Below are positions 11,319 to 23,188 of a stretch of DNA of 64,000 nt, one piece after another. The translations under genes were made by a program, and so were the position numbers. This stretch comes from Strongylocentrotus purpuratus (taxonomy: Eukaryota; Echinodermata; Echinoidea; Camarodonta; Strongylocentrotidae). The stretch is taken from contig NW_022145612.1 in assembly GCF_000002235.5 (NCBI RefSeq), forward strand, positions 17,994,360 to 18,058,359, in the 5' to 3' direction. Numbering within the stretch: the stretch's first letter is position 1; each line of letters begins with the position of its first letter. A model generated the notes under the pieces. It did not search any database. It had not been told where the DNA came from and worked only from the letters and a program-made list of their open reading frames with translations.

Positions 11319-11947
11319 GCCCGTGTGTTTTAAGAGATCCTGTATTAGAATACGAGTACATAATTATTTGTATGGTGTTTTTTAGAGATCCTATATATTT
11401 GACTAGGATCTCTACCGCGTTTTCACAGTGCGCCCTCTTTTGTTGAGTTATATATGACTGGGAGACATGACACTGTTCAAGTACTGTATGCTTGCACTTT
11501 CTTGGAATAAATATGAAATGACAGAATTCATTAATGAGGGTAAGCAAATATAAGAAAAGATGAAAATTTGATATGTGAACTATACTAGAACTAACACATA
11601 CTTAACAGAACAGTTAACTCTGCATACATCGAATTTCACCCAAGTATATAAATCTTTTTTTCTCACTCTTTTTACCAAGCTATGCAAATAATGCAATGTC
11701 ATTTACACATCCCAAGTTGAAATTCACATTTTTAAAACTATTTCATTTTTTGAAGTAGCAACAGATTCAACTTATGCAGAGTTAACTGTACTTAATAGAC
11801 CTCTCATTCCATATACAGGTAGCAGGCAAGTCTCTCAACATACACATTCATATATACATGTTATCTCATGATCGATCACAGGTTCTGTTGCCTATAATTT
11901 ATACAATTTCCTGTCTCGTGGAAAAATATCTAACAATTGAAGACCTG

Positions 11948-12258
11948 GGGGGTGTTTCACAAAGATCCTAAGTAGAACTTAACACTAAGTTGGACTTAAA
12001 AATTATGGACAGCCATTGGAGCCTTAAAATGAAATATATTCAAAAGCAGAAATTCAAGTATTTTAGACTTTTTTATAATTCCACATCAAGAACAGGAAAT
12101 CTCCTTGATGATAGAAAATATGAATGATTTGAATCAACATTTCATGCCTTTTTAAAATAACTTTTACAAAATATTTTCAAAGATGCTAACGGCTTTCCAT
12201 AATTTTTAAGTCCAACTTAGAGATAAGTTCAACTTAGAATCTTTGTGAAACACCCCCC
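11948..12258. mobile_element. Foldback MITE (GGGGTGTTTCACAAAG ends), copy 1
   Basis: The left end GGGGGGTGTTTCACAAAGAT answers the right end ATCTTTGTGAAACACCCCCC. AAGTTGGACTTAAAAATTATGG is answered by CCATAATTTTTAAGTCCAACTT further in. A diverged second copy lies at 36055-36347 in PHF14 intron 8. It is noncoding. Confidence 0.85.
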
Positions 12259-12340
12259 TGGATCAAAACAGGGTCCGGTCTTTGTTATTGACAACCAATA
12301 ATAATAGACAATCCTGTTTTCTTCTTGTTTACAACAAATG

Positions 12341-13261
12341 TTTATTGAAACAATTTGTCCATCGCTTTACAAACATAAGGCATATTGCTTTCTGGACAAA
12401 GTTTAATATGCAAGATATGTCCATATGAGACTTTCCCTATAGTTCGAGCAACTTGTTTAGTAAATGGATGAACAATTTCTACGTATACACAGTACAGGTA
12501 GATCATAGGTTTTCGGTTTGTGCTCTGTAATGTTTCAAAACCTCGTCAAGAAATTGAGAAAAAGATAATACTTTTACCATGGAGAGTAGGATAACATTTT
12601 GTGCTCTGTAAAGTTCAGCTCAGACATTTTGTGCGTAATGTACCCACTCTTTCAGACGTTTGTGCTCAAGGGTCAATACTTATATGGTATACACTGTAGT
12701 TTCCCTGGATAGACTGTTTGACCAAATTTGATTCTAGGACATGTGAAATCATTTATCAGCAGTAGTTTCTAATTCTGGTTTCTGAGATTGGATGACTCAA
12801 AGTGATCAATGCAAAGTATCCAATTTAGATTTTAGAATACAATGTCTGATTATCAAAGCATATGTCAGTGCTTATTACAGTAGGGTGATAACTTGGGGAC
12901 TTCATTTCATATGCAACTGATGATTCATACAATGAAATATAGTCTGGTAGAAGAAATATATCCTGTAAAATAGCCCAAAAAACAACAGATTACTGAACAA
13001 ATGTGTTCTATTCTTAAACATCCCAAAACTGAATGTACAGCTTGATGTAACTGCTACAAAAAGGCAGGACTTTAAATCTGTTGCAACTCAAAGAATATAA
13101 CATGACCATATCTGCATTGTCCTATTTCAATATAAACAGGTGAGGTCTTACGTAATCATTACAAATAAATTCACACTGTACATTCACAATTTTAGGTATC
13201 TCATATGTATAGAAATTTCTGTGTCAAATAATGACATAAAGAAGAGAGCAGTTCAGGGTAC
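12341..13261 (-). other. NDUFA4: Putative NDUFA4 3' UTR
   Basis: Between the NDUFA4 stop codon and an AATAAA on the minus strand (12341-12346) lie about 920 bases with no other gene signal. The extent rests on the polyadenylation hexamer alone, and an earlier ATTAAA variant near 12400 is an alternative end. Confidence 0.35.
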
Positions 13262-13321
13262 TTATAAGTCAGGGCTATTCTTTTTTAGGTTCTTGAAGTC
13301 AATCTTGCCTGCTGAATAGAA
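13262..13321 (-). CDS. NDUFA4: NDUFA4 exon 4 with stop
   Basis: After acceptor CTTTCCAG it encodes FYSAGKIDFKNLKKNSPDL and a TAA stop, the family's conserved C-terminus (KFYS...D...LKK..PDF). Confidence 0.9.
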   Translation of the reverse strand, partial: FYSAGKIDFKNLKKNSPDL

Positions 13322-15458
13322 CTGGAAAGAAAAAGAGAAAGAAAAAAAGAAGAAAAGAAAGAAGGTAATTAAAAAGGTCACATTTATCCATAAATGTATT
13401 TCTGCAACATGCTAAGTACATTAATTACATTTTGTATACTCAGAGATTCTTTACAAACCATTTGATGATGAATAAAAACACAATATCAAGCACTTGGAAT
13501 TTTCTGTACAGAAATGTTAATGATGACTAATTAAAGATAATAAATGACATGTGGCTACATCTTTGTTGTCATGTCAGATGTACAAAATTGCACAATAGTG
13601 AGATACAAGCCTGGGTGCTTTTAAGCTTCGATTGTATCTATTTCAACAATTTACAATAAATTATTGGTGTGGGGGAATTCCTGGTTTGAAGACCCAGTCC
13701 CCACCAAATTTTCAACTTGAACCCAAGTTTAGCAAAACCTGTAATGGACTCAGGCCTAGTTTTAAATCCGTGCCAAGTTACCTCAGCAGTGGTCTGTGTT
13801 AATATTTGATTCAGCCCTTTAAACCTTAAATGAACTTTACCTCTAACTTAAAAAATCTTCAATTCGTCTTAAAAAAAAGAAGACTTTCAAGATTTTCTAT
13901 GACTTATTTGCTATGTCTGAAAGTAGAAAAGAGAAGATTGTATGATTCTGTTACCTTTATGTTTTGGTCTGGTTTGATGTTCTGCCATGGGTGTGGGTTG
14001 GTGCTCCTCCTCCATCTGAAAAAGAGATACAGAACATGAATGGAATTAAAATGATTTACAAAGCAATAAAAATAATCAATTGTATATATTGAGATAATAG
14101 CAAAAGGAATTTTATTAAATAGCATAAATCTTATTGATGGATATGATAATTGTTATAAAGAACACTGCTGTTACAAGGTAACTCTATTAGTCCCATTTCT
14201 CTGTATTTTACTATTTCGGCCCATTATGACTACCGGTAGGTGTTAATACAACAATGTATTTTTTTTTGGTCAGTTCATTTCAGCTCTATAAAACCAAAAT
14301 CATGCATGAAAAATTAGAACCGTTCTTGCAAGTGAATTTTTAAAGAAAGGAACATCAAAGAAAGAGACTTATATGTTGAAAGGACCAAAATTTATTGCAA
14401 AATGTCACTAAACTGAACCACATAATTTGGCAACTCGCTCCTAACCTGCAGCATGCATGAGATACATGTACATAACAAGAAAGTAAACAATCTGAACTTA
14501 CGATGCATCTGGGCTTTTCGTTACCAGCCTAGTCAAGTAGAAAGCTGCAAATACTGCTCCTCCCCGGTTGCAATGAACAGAGGAATCAACTGAAGAGGCA
14601 AAGGGAGAAGAGAGAGAGAGAGAGAGATGATGTCACTTCAGATTTATATTTTTCAAGCAGCATATGTAGACTCTATACATTTTTTCAAACTCCAAATAGC
14701 CTGTGTCATCATGTGCAGTGGACGGTAAGGTGCGGGCGCTTGCGTGAAGTTAGCGACTGAGATGAATGATTAATGTTAATTACTTACATGAATTTAATGA
14801 GGATCTGCTGCTTCCGTATAATGCGCTGAATAACACTTATACAGCGCATTATACGGAAGCAGCACAATCACGGAAGTGCCAGTCAGAGGTCATCACCATT
14901 GTGTAGAGAGCGTGAATTCAGACAGTACACATGAAAAGGGAGCTGAGCTGTATCGGTCTGGTAAGAAAATGGCTATTATTTCCTTACTTTTACCTCCGAT
15001 TTTTAAATTTAGGATGTAGATCTAGACTAATTACGATTACAACCAACATAAAATTCATCAAAGCCACTGTCCAATATTGGTCGGGTGCGGGAAAGTGTGA
15101 TTTTGGACACATTTGAGATGTTGTTTACCTACCTCTCCGTGCAGTGGTATGGGAGGCGGTTAAGGCTCCCTTAAATAATATCATAAAAAACATTTCAAGG
15201 GAGCCTTTAAGGCTACCTACACGCACTGCACTGCCAGTGCAGTGCCAGTGCACTTGGATACAAAAAGGCAGGTTCGCGATCTGCATGCAAATCGCATACA
15301 AATACAACTTAGATTTAGAACACACATCGCATCACACATTCACAGACACAGTCTCACAGGTTTTTGACCAACTATTTAACATATATTAAAACGATTTCAT
15401 GAGATTAAATTACCGCTTTATGGTGCTTTAAGCTCGACCACGTCAAACCTTGCATCAT
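13262..15458 (-). CDS. NDUFA4: NDUFA4 / COXFA4, cytochrome c oxidase-associated subunit
   Basis: NDUFA4 is a small single-helix protein of the mitochondrial inner membrane, first assigned to complex I and now regarded as a complex IV subunit. Four minus-strand coding exons are seen: 15414-15458, 14502-14589, 13955-14015 and 13262-13321. The product is about 84 residues, against 81 in human from memory. Conserved blocks are LIPLF, a glycine-rich start to one helix, FYLTRL, NPHPW and FYSAG...LKK.SPDL at the C-terminus. The frame needs one more base in exon 2, at a GGGG run: LIPLF and FYLTRL lie in different frames, and only an 89-base exon would match the phase of exon 3. This is probably a homopolymer error, otherwise a broken gene. 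PHF14 lies head to head to the right. Confidence 0.85.
13955..14015 (-). CDS. NDUFA4: NDUFA4 exon 3
   Basis: Bounded by acceptor TTTTTCAG and donor GTAACA. It encodes WRRSTNPHPWQNIKPDQNIK, matching the W-x-R-x-NPEPWN region after the membrane helix. Confidence 0.9.
14502..14589 (-). CDS. NDUFA4: NDUFA4 exon 2 (apparent 1-base deletion)
   Basis: Bounded by acceptor CTCTTCAG and donor GTAAGT. It opens LIPLFIATG in frame 0, but the rest (GGAVFAAFYLTRLVTKSPDA) is readable only one frame over. The exon is 88 bases where 89 would fit. The break falls at ACCGGGGAGG, a four-G run. Confidence 0.85.
14806..14864. repeat. Perfect 23-bp inverted repeat in NDUFA4 intron 1
   Basis: TGCTGCTTCCGTATAATGCG begins a 23-bp arm (14806-14828) exactly complementary to 14842-14864, with a 13-base loop. 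In the transcript it would form a stable hairpin. It could be a short MITE or a hairpin RNA. Confidence 0.85.
15414..15458 (-). CDS. NDUFA4: NDUFA4 exon 1
   Basis: Fifteen codons, MMQGLTWSSLKHHKA, end in phase 0 at donor GTAATT. It aligns with the N-terminus of vertebrate NDUFA4, which ends LKKHPS-like before LIPLF. A second ATG follows directly, so either Met could start translation. Confidence 0.75.
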
Positions 15459-15559
15459 TTTGGAAGATTACACAGACCAATTTCAACGAAAATTGAGAAA
15501 TTTAGGCAGATGTACTGCTTCGTTCCTGTCCGTCGCAATGAAAATGGCGACTTTCTATA
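15459..15559 (-). promoter_or_regulatory. NDUFA4: NDUFA4 5' UTR / residual proximal promoter
   Basis: Only 101 bases separate the NDUFA4 ATG from the end of a large transposon. They include AAAATGGCGAC (15541-15551, plus strand), close to the YY1 consensus often found near start sites of mitochondrial and housekeeping genes. The promoter role is inferred. Confidence 0.45.
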
Positions 15560-17182
15560 GGATAGCATACGAAGAGCGGCACTAGAGGTCGGGGGCGTGG
15601 TCAAGTCAAAATATACGTCACACTTCATGCATATTCATTATACAGCGCGCGCGATACAAACTCGAACACGAACGGTATGTAACAGCTGATTTATATTTTG
15701 CTCATCCCTAGCTTGATGTTGAGGATAGATGTCCAAAATACTTTGTTTAATCATAAAAGAGAAATTTTAATATGAATTTTAGTGCAGCCATTGATCAATC
15801 GGTTCAGTGACCATTACTTACAATGCAGGTTTTTAACAACAACAAGAATCTTTTTTTCTTCTTTTCTTTTTAGAATTAAAGAAAAAATACAAATTCTAAT
15901 AAAACAGATGGTTATGTATCCTTTGATGTCCCTACTGAGGTCCAGTATATTTACGTTTGCTCCTTTATTACTCAGCATGCATAACAATAACTGGACACAA
16001 ATAGTGTCCAGTATTATGTGATTAAGTGATGTGGGGACATTTTTGTATCATCTATGAAAATATGTTTAAGTGGTACATTTGACATGTTCAGGATATAAAT
16101 CTATGAGCTTCAGCGACCTGAATTCCTTTTGATGCTGTAGCACTGGAAAGGCAAAGTCAACCTCAGCCCTTAACCAAAACCAAAAAATGAGTTTGTATGT
16201 ATTCAAGTTTCCATCGAATAACATATAATATTCAAATCCATGAACAAGTTATAGTATTGGTTATCTGTTCATTTCAACAATTCATGTCATAGTGAAAGTA
16301 ATCAGTTACTAGGGCCTGACTATGAAGTTGTAAAAAGCAAAGGGAAATATGTCAGAGCAAATAAATATGATTTTTTTTTTTTTTTAATTGAACGAAACCC
16401 TTCATAGTTTCATTGAGCACTGTTAAAGATGATTCCTTTTTTGCCCATATAGAAACCAGCATGAGTATTATACATATGTGTTGATGTGATTTCAAGGTTA
16501 TACTCCTCATGTCTTTGTAAAGTTTGTTTTGACTGACAACCGACAAGTATTCAACTCGTGCTTATTATCGATGTAGTCAACACATTGGCTCTAATGAATG
16601 CATCAGTAAGTGTTTCAGTATCTCATATATTTTATATGCATTTCTTAGTTGTTGTTTTTTTAAATAAAAAAAATAATGATAGTCAAATTGGTAATTACGT
16701 GTTGTAATTTGAGGTTTAAGAGTTTAGACAAATATATATAAAAAATATCACTGAAAACAAAATAGATATAAATATAAATATAAATATATATTAAGAAATA
16801 TATAGCTCATAAATTAATTTTACCATGAGCTATTGAAAAGCCCAAATACGTCGTCAGAAAGATGATACTGTCATTCTTTCTGCTCTCAATTATATTTTAA
16901 CCCAACCCTGCACGCAAGATGGTGAATAATTGTGTGGTTTTTGTTTTGTTTTGTTTTGGGTTGTAATATTTTGTATGGCCAGCCATAAGAATTTGGGGGG
17001 GGGGGGGAGCTAACATAATAAAGGGAAAATAGATTACTTATTTTTTATTATTGTTGTGAAATACTTGATATTGGATACTTGATATTTTATATTGTCAGAC
17101 TGGGCATATTATGTTTGATACTAAAGTCATTTGCTGAAAAAGTTAAATTTGTACAATCCAATACTGTATGTGGTATCACAGA

Positions 17183-18168
17183 CAGGGGCGGCGATTTCTT
17201 TTCATGACCGGGGGGGGGGGACGAAATGTAAGAGACGGGGGAGCAGTGGCGTATATATTGAACAAAAACGGGGGGGGGGAATCCGCATCCCCACTCTAAC
17301 ATTGTACATGCAGGCCTCGCGGAACGTTTTTCATAGAGGGGGAGGCTAAAGTATTTTATTAGGTAGAGCAAATGGAGCATATAACAAGTAGAGCGTAAAG
17401 TGGCGTGTGGTCCAGGGGCGTAGGCCCATGAAGCTCAGGGGTTTTAGGCATTTAATAACGGTCAGATGAGCATCCAGGGGCTCGTCTTAGAGCCCCTGGT
17501 GGGGTCCAGGGGCGTAGGCCCATGAAGCTCAGGGGTTTTAGGCATTTAATAACGGTCAGATGAGCAAACAGGGGCCAGCCATAGGACCCTTGGTGGGGTC
17601 CAGGGGGCAGAGCCCCCAGAAGCTCAGGGAAAAACCATACCATTTCAGCAACATTTGTAAATCACTGGTATCGAGTTAGAAATAAATCAAGTTTGAATTT
17701 TATTAGGGGGCAACTGCCCCCCACCCCCCCTCCTCATCATTACGCCAAGGCGAGAAGGCAAAGTGAACGAGAGGGGTAGAGGTTACGGAAGTGACTATCC
17801 CCTCACAGGTTTTTGAAGTTTTGTTGTATTAACAAATTACATACTTTAATTAGCAAAAGAATAGTATAAAAACAAGCAATATACCTTTTTCACACTTCAC
17901 TTTTCTAGAATATTTACTGTACACTTTAGAGAATATTATGCGAGAGAGCGTAGCTCCGGAGCGAGAAGATTTTTGCATTTTTATTTGTCTAAACGCTGCA
18001 CTCTAGGGCCCTCCAGAGCCTAAAAGTTTGTTGCAGTCTTTAGTCAGTATTTGATATACACTTTTTTCTCACTTTTTCAATTTTTCAGGGAGGGACGATC
18101 CCCCCCCCTAAAAAAAATGAGGGGGGGGGGGGGACGTGTCCCCCCGTCCCCCGGGATCGCCGCCCCTG
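17183..18168. mobile_element. hAT-like non-autonomous element
   Basis: It begins CAGGGGCGGCGAT and ends ATCGCCGCCCCTG. The flanks ATCACAGA (17175-17182) and ATCACAGG (18169-18176) are an 8-bp duplication matching at seven positions, the hAT hallmark. G- and C-tracts lie just inside the ends. A further CAGTGGCGTA-started element (about 17244-17750) with the GGGGGCAGAGCCCCC module is nested inside. Confidence 0.75.
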
Positions 18169-18663
18169 ATCACAGGGTTTGTAGCATATATATATATATT
18201 TTTTCTGATCCAATCTGTGAAAGAAAACAAACTTTTAATTAAAAACTAGTTCTGTGGTAAAGCATTCTATTTTTTATCAGGTCACAGTTTTTTTTCTTCC
18301 AGTGTAAATTTGAGTTGATGGAGAAGTTTGTTAACAAAATCTTTGTTAAGTACATAAAAATAACGTTCATCGGTTCAGTCTAGAAACTCCATACATAATC
18401 TATGCGATACATTACCATTTTATAATGTGAACTTAATGGCAATATAATAACACTCAACCAAGCAGAATATTTGTTTGATCTTTATTTTTTAGGTTGTTGA
18501 AATTGATTTACATGTAAATGTTTATGTAGTTGAATGTTTAAAATGAGCAAAAATTAAGTGGGAACAAAACTTTAAAACATGATCTTATCAAGTTTTATGA
18601 AATGAATGGTTAGAACGCAGTTTTTTAGAAGATACTACAGTAAATTATACACAACAGGTTATA

Positions 18664-21600
18664 GGAGCAGAACGAGAGGTCAGGTCTGTCATATAAAGAA
18701 CACATTAATAAAGGAGCAGAACTAGAGGTCGTATGAGCGGCACTAGCGGTCGGGTCTGTGATATAAAGAACACATTAATAAAGGTGCAGAACTAGAGCTA
18801 GAGGTCGTATGAGCGGCACTAGCGGTCGGGTCTGTCATATAAAGAACATATTAATAAAGGGGCAGAACTAGAGGTCGTATGAGCGGCACTATAGCGGTCA
18901 GGTCTGTCATATAAAGAACACATTAATAAAGGAGCAGAACTAGAGGTCGTATGAGCGGCACTAGCGGTCGGGCCTGTGATATAAAGAACACATTAATAAA
19001 GGTGCAGAACTAGAGCTAGAGGTCGTATGAGCGCCACTAGCGGTCGGGTCTGTGATATAAAGAACATATTAATAAAGGGGCAGAACTAGAGGTCGTATGA
19101 GCGGCACTATAGCGGTCAGCAGGCGCGCCGGAAGCAGTTTGGGATTGGGGGGGGGGGGGGGGGGGCAAACATTCCAGGGGGCTCACCTTCCGAGGGCAGT
19201 GACGTAATGAGAAAAAACGTTCGGAAGGGGGGGGGGGCAGACGAAAAATCTGCATCACCACCAGTCTTACACGTTACATGCAGGTCCCGCGGAACGTTTT
19301 TCAAAGTGAAGTATTAACGATCAGGTAGAGCGTAAATTGGCGTGGGGTCCAGCCTCGGCAGGGTGTCAAGGGGCTGAGCCCCCGGAAGCTCAGGGATTTT
19401 AGGTATTTAATTACGGTTAGATGAGCATCCAGGGGCCTCTTTAAGGCCATTGACGTGTTCCAGAGGGGGGGGGGGAGCCCCCAGAAGCTCAGAGGTTTTA
19501 ATATTTAACTACGGTCAGATGAGCAACCAGGGGCCGCCCTAGGGCACTTGGTGGGGTCCAGGGGGCAGGGCCCCCGGAAGCTCAGGGGTTTTAGGTATTT
19601 AATTACGGTCAGATGAGCATCCAGGGGCCCGCCTTAGGGCCCTTGGTGGGGTCCGGGGGCGGAGCACCCGTAAGCTCTGGGGTTTTAGGCATTTAATTAC
19701 GGTCAGATGAGCATTTTTTATGCCTTATTTGTGACATTGGCAGGTCACTTATTTTTTCTCTCCGTCTTTCTTTCTTTTTCTCTTTAACATACTTTTTCAA
19801 AAGGTGAGGGGGAGGGGCTCGAGCCCAGCCACTTTGCAGACCATGTCATAAAGGCTTCTAAATAAGCGTATTTTTCGCCCGACTGTAATTTGGGAATTCT
19901 TATTTTCCAACAAACGCATAAAAAGGTATGACTTAAAAAAAAATGGAGAAAAAATACCGGAAAATCATGTCATAACAGCAACATGTGTAAATCACTGGTA
20001 TCGTATAGATATACCCCCCCCCCCCATCAGTACGCCAGCGTTCAGGGGCTCATGTCTTCTCACCCCTATAACAAAACCAAAAAAACAGACACGTTTTCCC
20101 ATTCTCGCACAATATGTCCACGATATGCGCGTATCGCTATTATAAACCGTATAGGTAGCATGCGCAATGTTTATAAAAATTTAATTCCTGTGAACTTTCC
20201 TTTTCTTTGAATGGAATGGTATATGTGCTTTAATTCAGGTTTTTATTATTGTTATGTTCTTTTGGGTTAAAAATACAAACCATGTTTATTCCTTTACTGC
20301 TTTTTTTTTTTTTTTTTGGAGGGGGGGGGGGGCGTTTTGGGGGGGCAAAAATGCGTTTTGCCCCCCCACTTTTTGACTGGGGGGGCAACTGCCCCCCTGC
20401 CCCCTACTTCCGGCGCCTATGGCGGTCAGGTCTGTCATATAAAGAACACATTAATAAAGGAGCAGAACTAGAGGTCGTATATGAGCGGCACTAGCGGTCG
20501 GGTCTGTGATATAAAGAACACATTAATAAAGGTGCAGAACTAGAGCTAGAGGTCGTATGAGCGGCACTAGCGGTCGGGTCTGTGATATAAAGAACATATT
20601 AATAAAGGGGCAGAACTAGAGGTCGTATGAGCGGCACTATAGCGGTCAGGTCTGTCATAATAAAGAACACATTAATAAAGGAGCAGAACTAGAGGTCGTA
20701 TATGAGCGGCACTAGCCGTCGGGTCTGTGATATAAAGAACACATTAATAAAGGTGCAGAACTAGAGCTAGAGGTCGTATATGAGCGGCACTAGCGGTCGG
20801 GTCTGTGATATAAAGAACATATTAATAAAGGGGCAGAACTAGAGGTCGTATGAGCGGCACTATAGCGGTCAGGTCTGTCATATAAAGAACACATTAATAA
20901 AGGAGCAGAACTAGAGGTCGTATATGAGCGGCACTAGCGGTCGGGTCTGTGATATAAAGAACACATTAATAAAGGTGCAGAACTAGAGCTAGAGGTCGTA
21001 TGAGCGGCACTAGCGGTCGGGTCTGTGATATAAAGAACATATTAATAAAGGGGCAGAACTAGAGGTCGTATGAGCGGCACTATAGCGGTCAGGTCTGTCG
21101 TAATTATAAAGAACACATTAATAAAGGAGCAGAACTAGAGGTCGTATGAGCGGCACTAGCGGTCGGGTCTGTGATATAAAGAACACATTAATAAAGGGGC
21201 AGAACTAGAGGTCGTATGAGCGGCACTAGCGGTCAGGTCTGTGATATAAAGAACACATTAATAAAGGAGCAGAACTAGAGGTCGTATGAGCGGCACTAGC
21301 GGTCGGGTCTGTCATAATTATAAAGAACACAAATAAAGGAGCAGAACTAGAGGTCGTATGAGCGGCACTAGCGGTCGGGTCTGTGATATAAAGAACACAT
21401 TAATAAAGGTGCAGAACTAGAGCTAGAGGTCGTATGAGCGGCACTAGCGGTCAGGTCTGTGATATAAAGAACACATTAATAAAGGAGCAGAACTAGAGGT
21501 CGTATGAGCGGCACTAGCGGTCGGGTCTGTCATAATTATAAAGAACACAAATAAAGGAGCAGAACTAGAGGTCGTATGAGCGGCACTAGCGGTCGGGTCT

Positions 21601-21787
21601 GTGATATAAAGAACACATTAATAAAGGTGCAGAACTAGAGGTCGTATGAGCGGCACTAGCGGTCGGGTCTGTGATATAAAGAACATATTAATAAACTGGG
21701 GCAGAACTAGAGGTCGTATGAGCGGCACTAGCGGCGGTCGGGTCTGTGATATAAAGAACACATTAATAAAGGAGCGGAACTTGAGGT
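18664..21787 (+). repeat. Satellite array with three-monomer higher-order repeat
   Basis: About 25 monomers of 70-76 bp read GCAGAACTAGAGGTCG, TATGAGCGGCACTAGCGG, TCGGGTCTGTGATATAAAG, then AACACATTAATAAAGG. Three variants cycle: AGGAGCAG; AGGTGCAG with an extra AGCTAG; and AGGGGCAG with ACATATT and CACTATAGCGG. The trimer period is about 220 bp, for example at 18695, 18915, 20437, 20661, 20884 and 21103. Cycling breaks down after about 21170. The array is interrupted by the element at 19120-20421. GAGCGGCACTAG also occurs in the host element's inverted ends. Confidence 0.9.
19120..20421. mobile_element. hAT-like element inserted in the satellite array
   Basis: It starts CAGGCGCGCCGGAAG and ends CTTCCGGCGCCTATG. 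GCGGTCAG flanks both ends exactly (19112-19119 and 20422-20429), an 8-bp duplication cut into a satellite monomer. The interior holds G-tracts, a CAGTGACGTAATGAG-started sub-element (about 19197-20037) and the GGGGGCAGAGCCCCC module. No transposase frame is visible. Confidence 0.85.
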
Positions 21788-22109
21788 GATTCTTTAGATC
21801 TTCTACAGGTGCCCTTTTCATTTCTTAATTTCCAACTTTCTTCATATTTACTAGTATAGAGTTGTTTATTTTTAAAACATGTAAATCCGATTAATATGTT
21901 AAAAATGTCCCCACATCACAATTAATATCACCATCACATTTTACCTATCAATTTATGTTAATGTGTTTAAAATGTAAAGGCTCAAAATCTAAATATTACG
22001 AGAAAAGGAAATGAAATGCTTTGTCCATTCTCTCTTTGTTACCTTTTTTTTTACCCACTCATCCATGTAAGTTCGATTTGTTTTATGTATGATGTGAAAT
22101 ATACTGAAG

Positions 22110-22425
22110 TTTCCATTATCATTATTGTTAGTTTATTCCTTGAACTAATGTGATCGTTTCCATATTAATGTACATGTATTTGTAATTTCTCTTTATTGAA
22201 CTTTGTAATCTTTGCAATATATTGAAGTTACCATTATCATCATTGTTAATTTATTCCTTAAACTAATATGTGATCGTTCCATATTGATGTACATGATTAT
22301 TTGTAATTTCTCTTTATTTCTTTGAACTTTGTAATCTTTGTTTGTATCAGTCGCCGACTGTTTTAACATTGAATTTTGACACAATAAACCGAAATGAATG
22401 AATGAATGAATGAATGAATGAATCA
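22110..22425 (+). mobile_element. LINE-like 3' end with (AATG)n tail and internal duplication
   Basis: A roughly 115-bp AT-rich segment is tandemly duplicated (about 22110-22215 and 22225-22345). It is followed by CACAATAAACCGAAATGAATG and more ATGAA units to 22424. Short terminal repeats after AATAAA fit a CR1/L2-type LINE tail. No coding remains. Confidence 0.45.
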
Positions 22426-23188
22426 CAAGCGGAACATTATTTTACGACAAAATATGGCTAAATTTGAGAGCACCGGTAATCGTTTTCATTGTATTTGGTC
22501 GAATGAGGATCTGAGAAGTACATGCATGCCGCACTGGCATTATGACTAGCATTATGTCGCGTTTGTATTACGCGCGCGCTGTATAATGAATATGCATGAA
22601 GTGTGACGTATCCTTTGACTCGGCCACGCCCCGACCTCTAGTGCCGCTCTTCGTATGCTATCCCTTTCTATATTGACCTATATGTGACACCAGTCGTTAA
22701 GTGAATTTCATCTACTATCAGGACTGAGTATATCGATTACTATCAGACATACACTGAATTTGACATTTTAAAAAGCTCAAAATTTGTCAAAATTATAATC
22801 CACAGAGATGTGACTTAAATTCTGTAAACATTATTTCATTATGCAAGATAATATTTCACGTGATTATTGTATTTTTGGAGAGACCCAACTGTATCAAGAC
22901 TAGCAACATTTCTCGTGGAATGAGCATATCGACCAGAAAAATATCGGGGGAAAAAAAAAAAAAAAAATACAAGGGGAAAAAAAGAGACTAATTAAAGACA
23001 GAAAAGAAAAGAAAAGAAAAGAAAAGAAAAGAAAATGGAAGAAAAGTTTTATAATAAAGAAATGAATAGGGGGAGGAAAGAACAGAAGGTGAAAGAAAAG
23101 AAGAGAAAAAAAAATTAATTGAGGCAATTAATCGATGCCGATGAAATATAATTGCGGAGAATAGTGAGGCCTGAGCTAGGGTGAAGTT

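Larger units (their letters stand above)
15560..22663. mobile_element. 7.1-kb TIR element with 9-bp target duplication
   Basis: The termini are GGATAGCATACGAAGAGCGG and its reverse complement. The inverted repeats extend about 100 bp (15560-15660 and about 22560-22663) with few differences. CTTTCTATA flanks both ends (15551-15559 and 22664-22672), a perfect 9-bp direct repeat. Nine-bp duplications and long TIRs are typical of Mutator-like elements, but no transposase frame is visible, so the superfamily is inferred and the copy non-autonomous. The interior holds AT-rich DNA, a hAT-like element, a satellite array and a LINE-like tail. Confidence 0.8.

Noticed and set aside
18664..21787. CRISPR-like direct repeats
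   Set aside because: Units adjoin without unique spacers and form a satellite; the sequence is eukaryotic.
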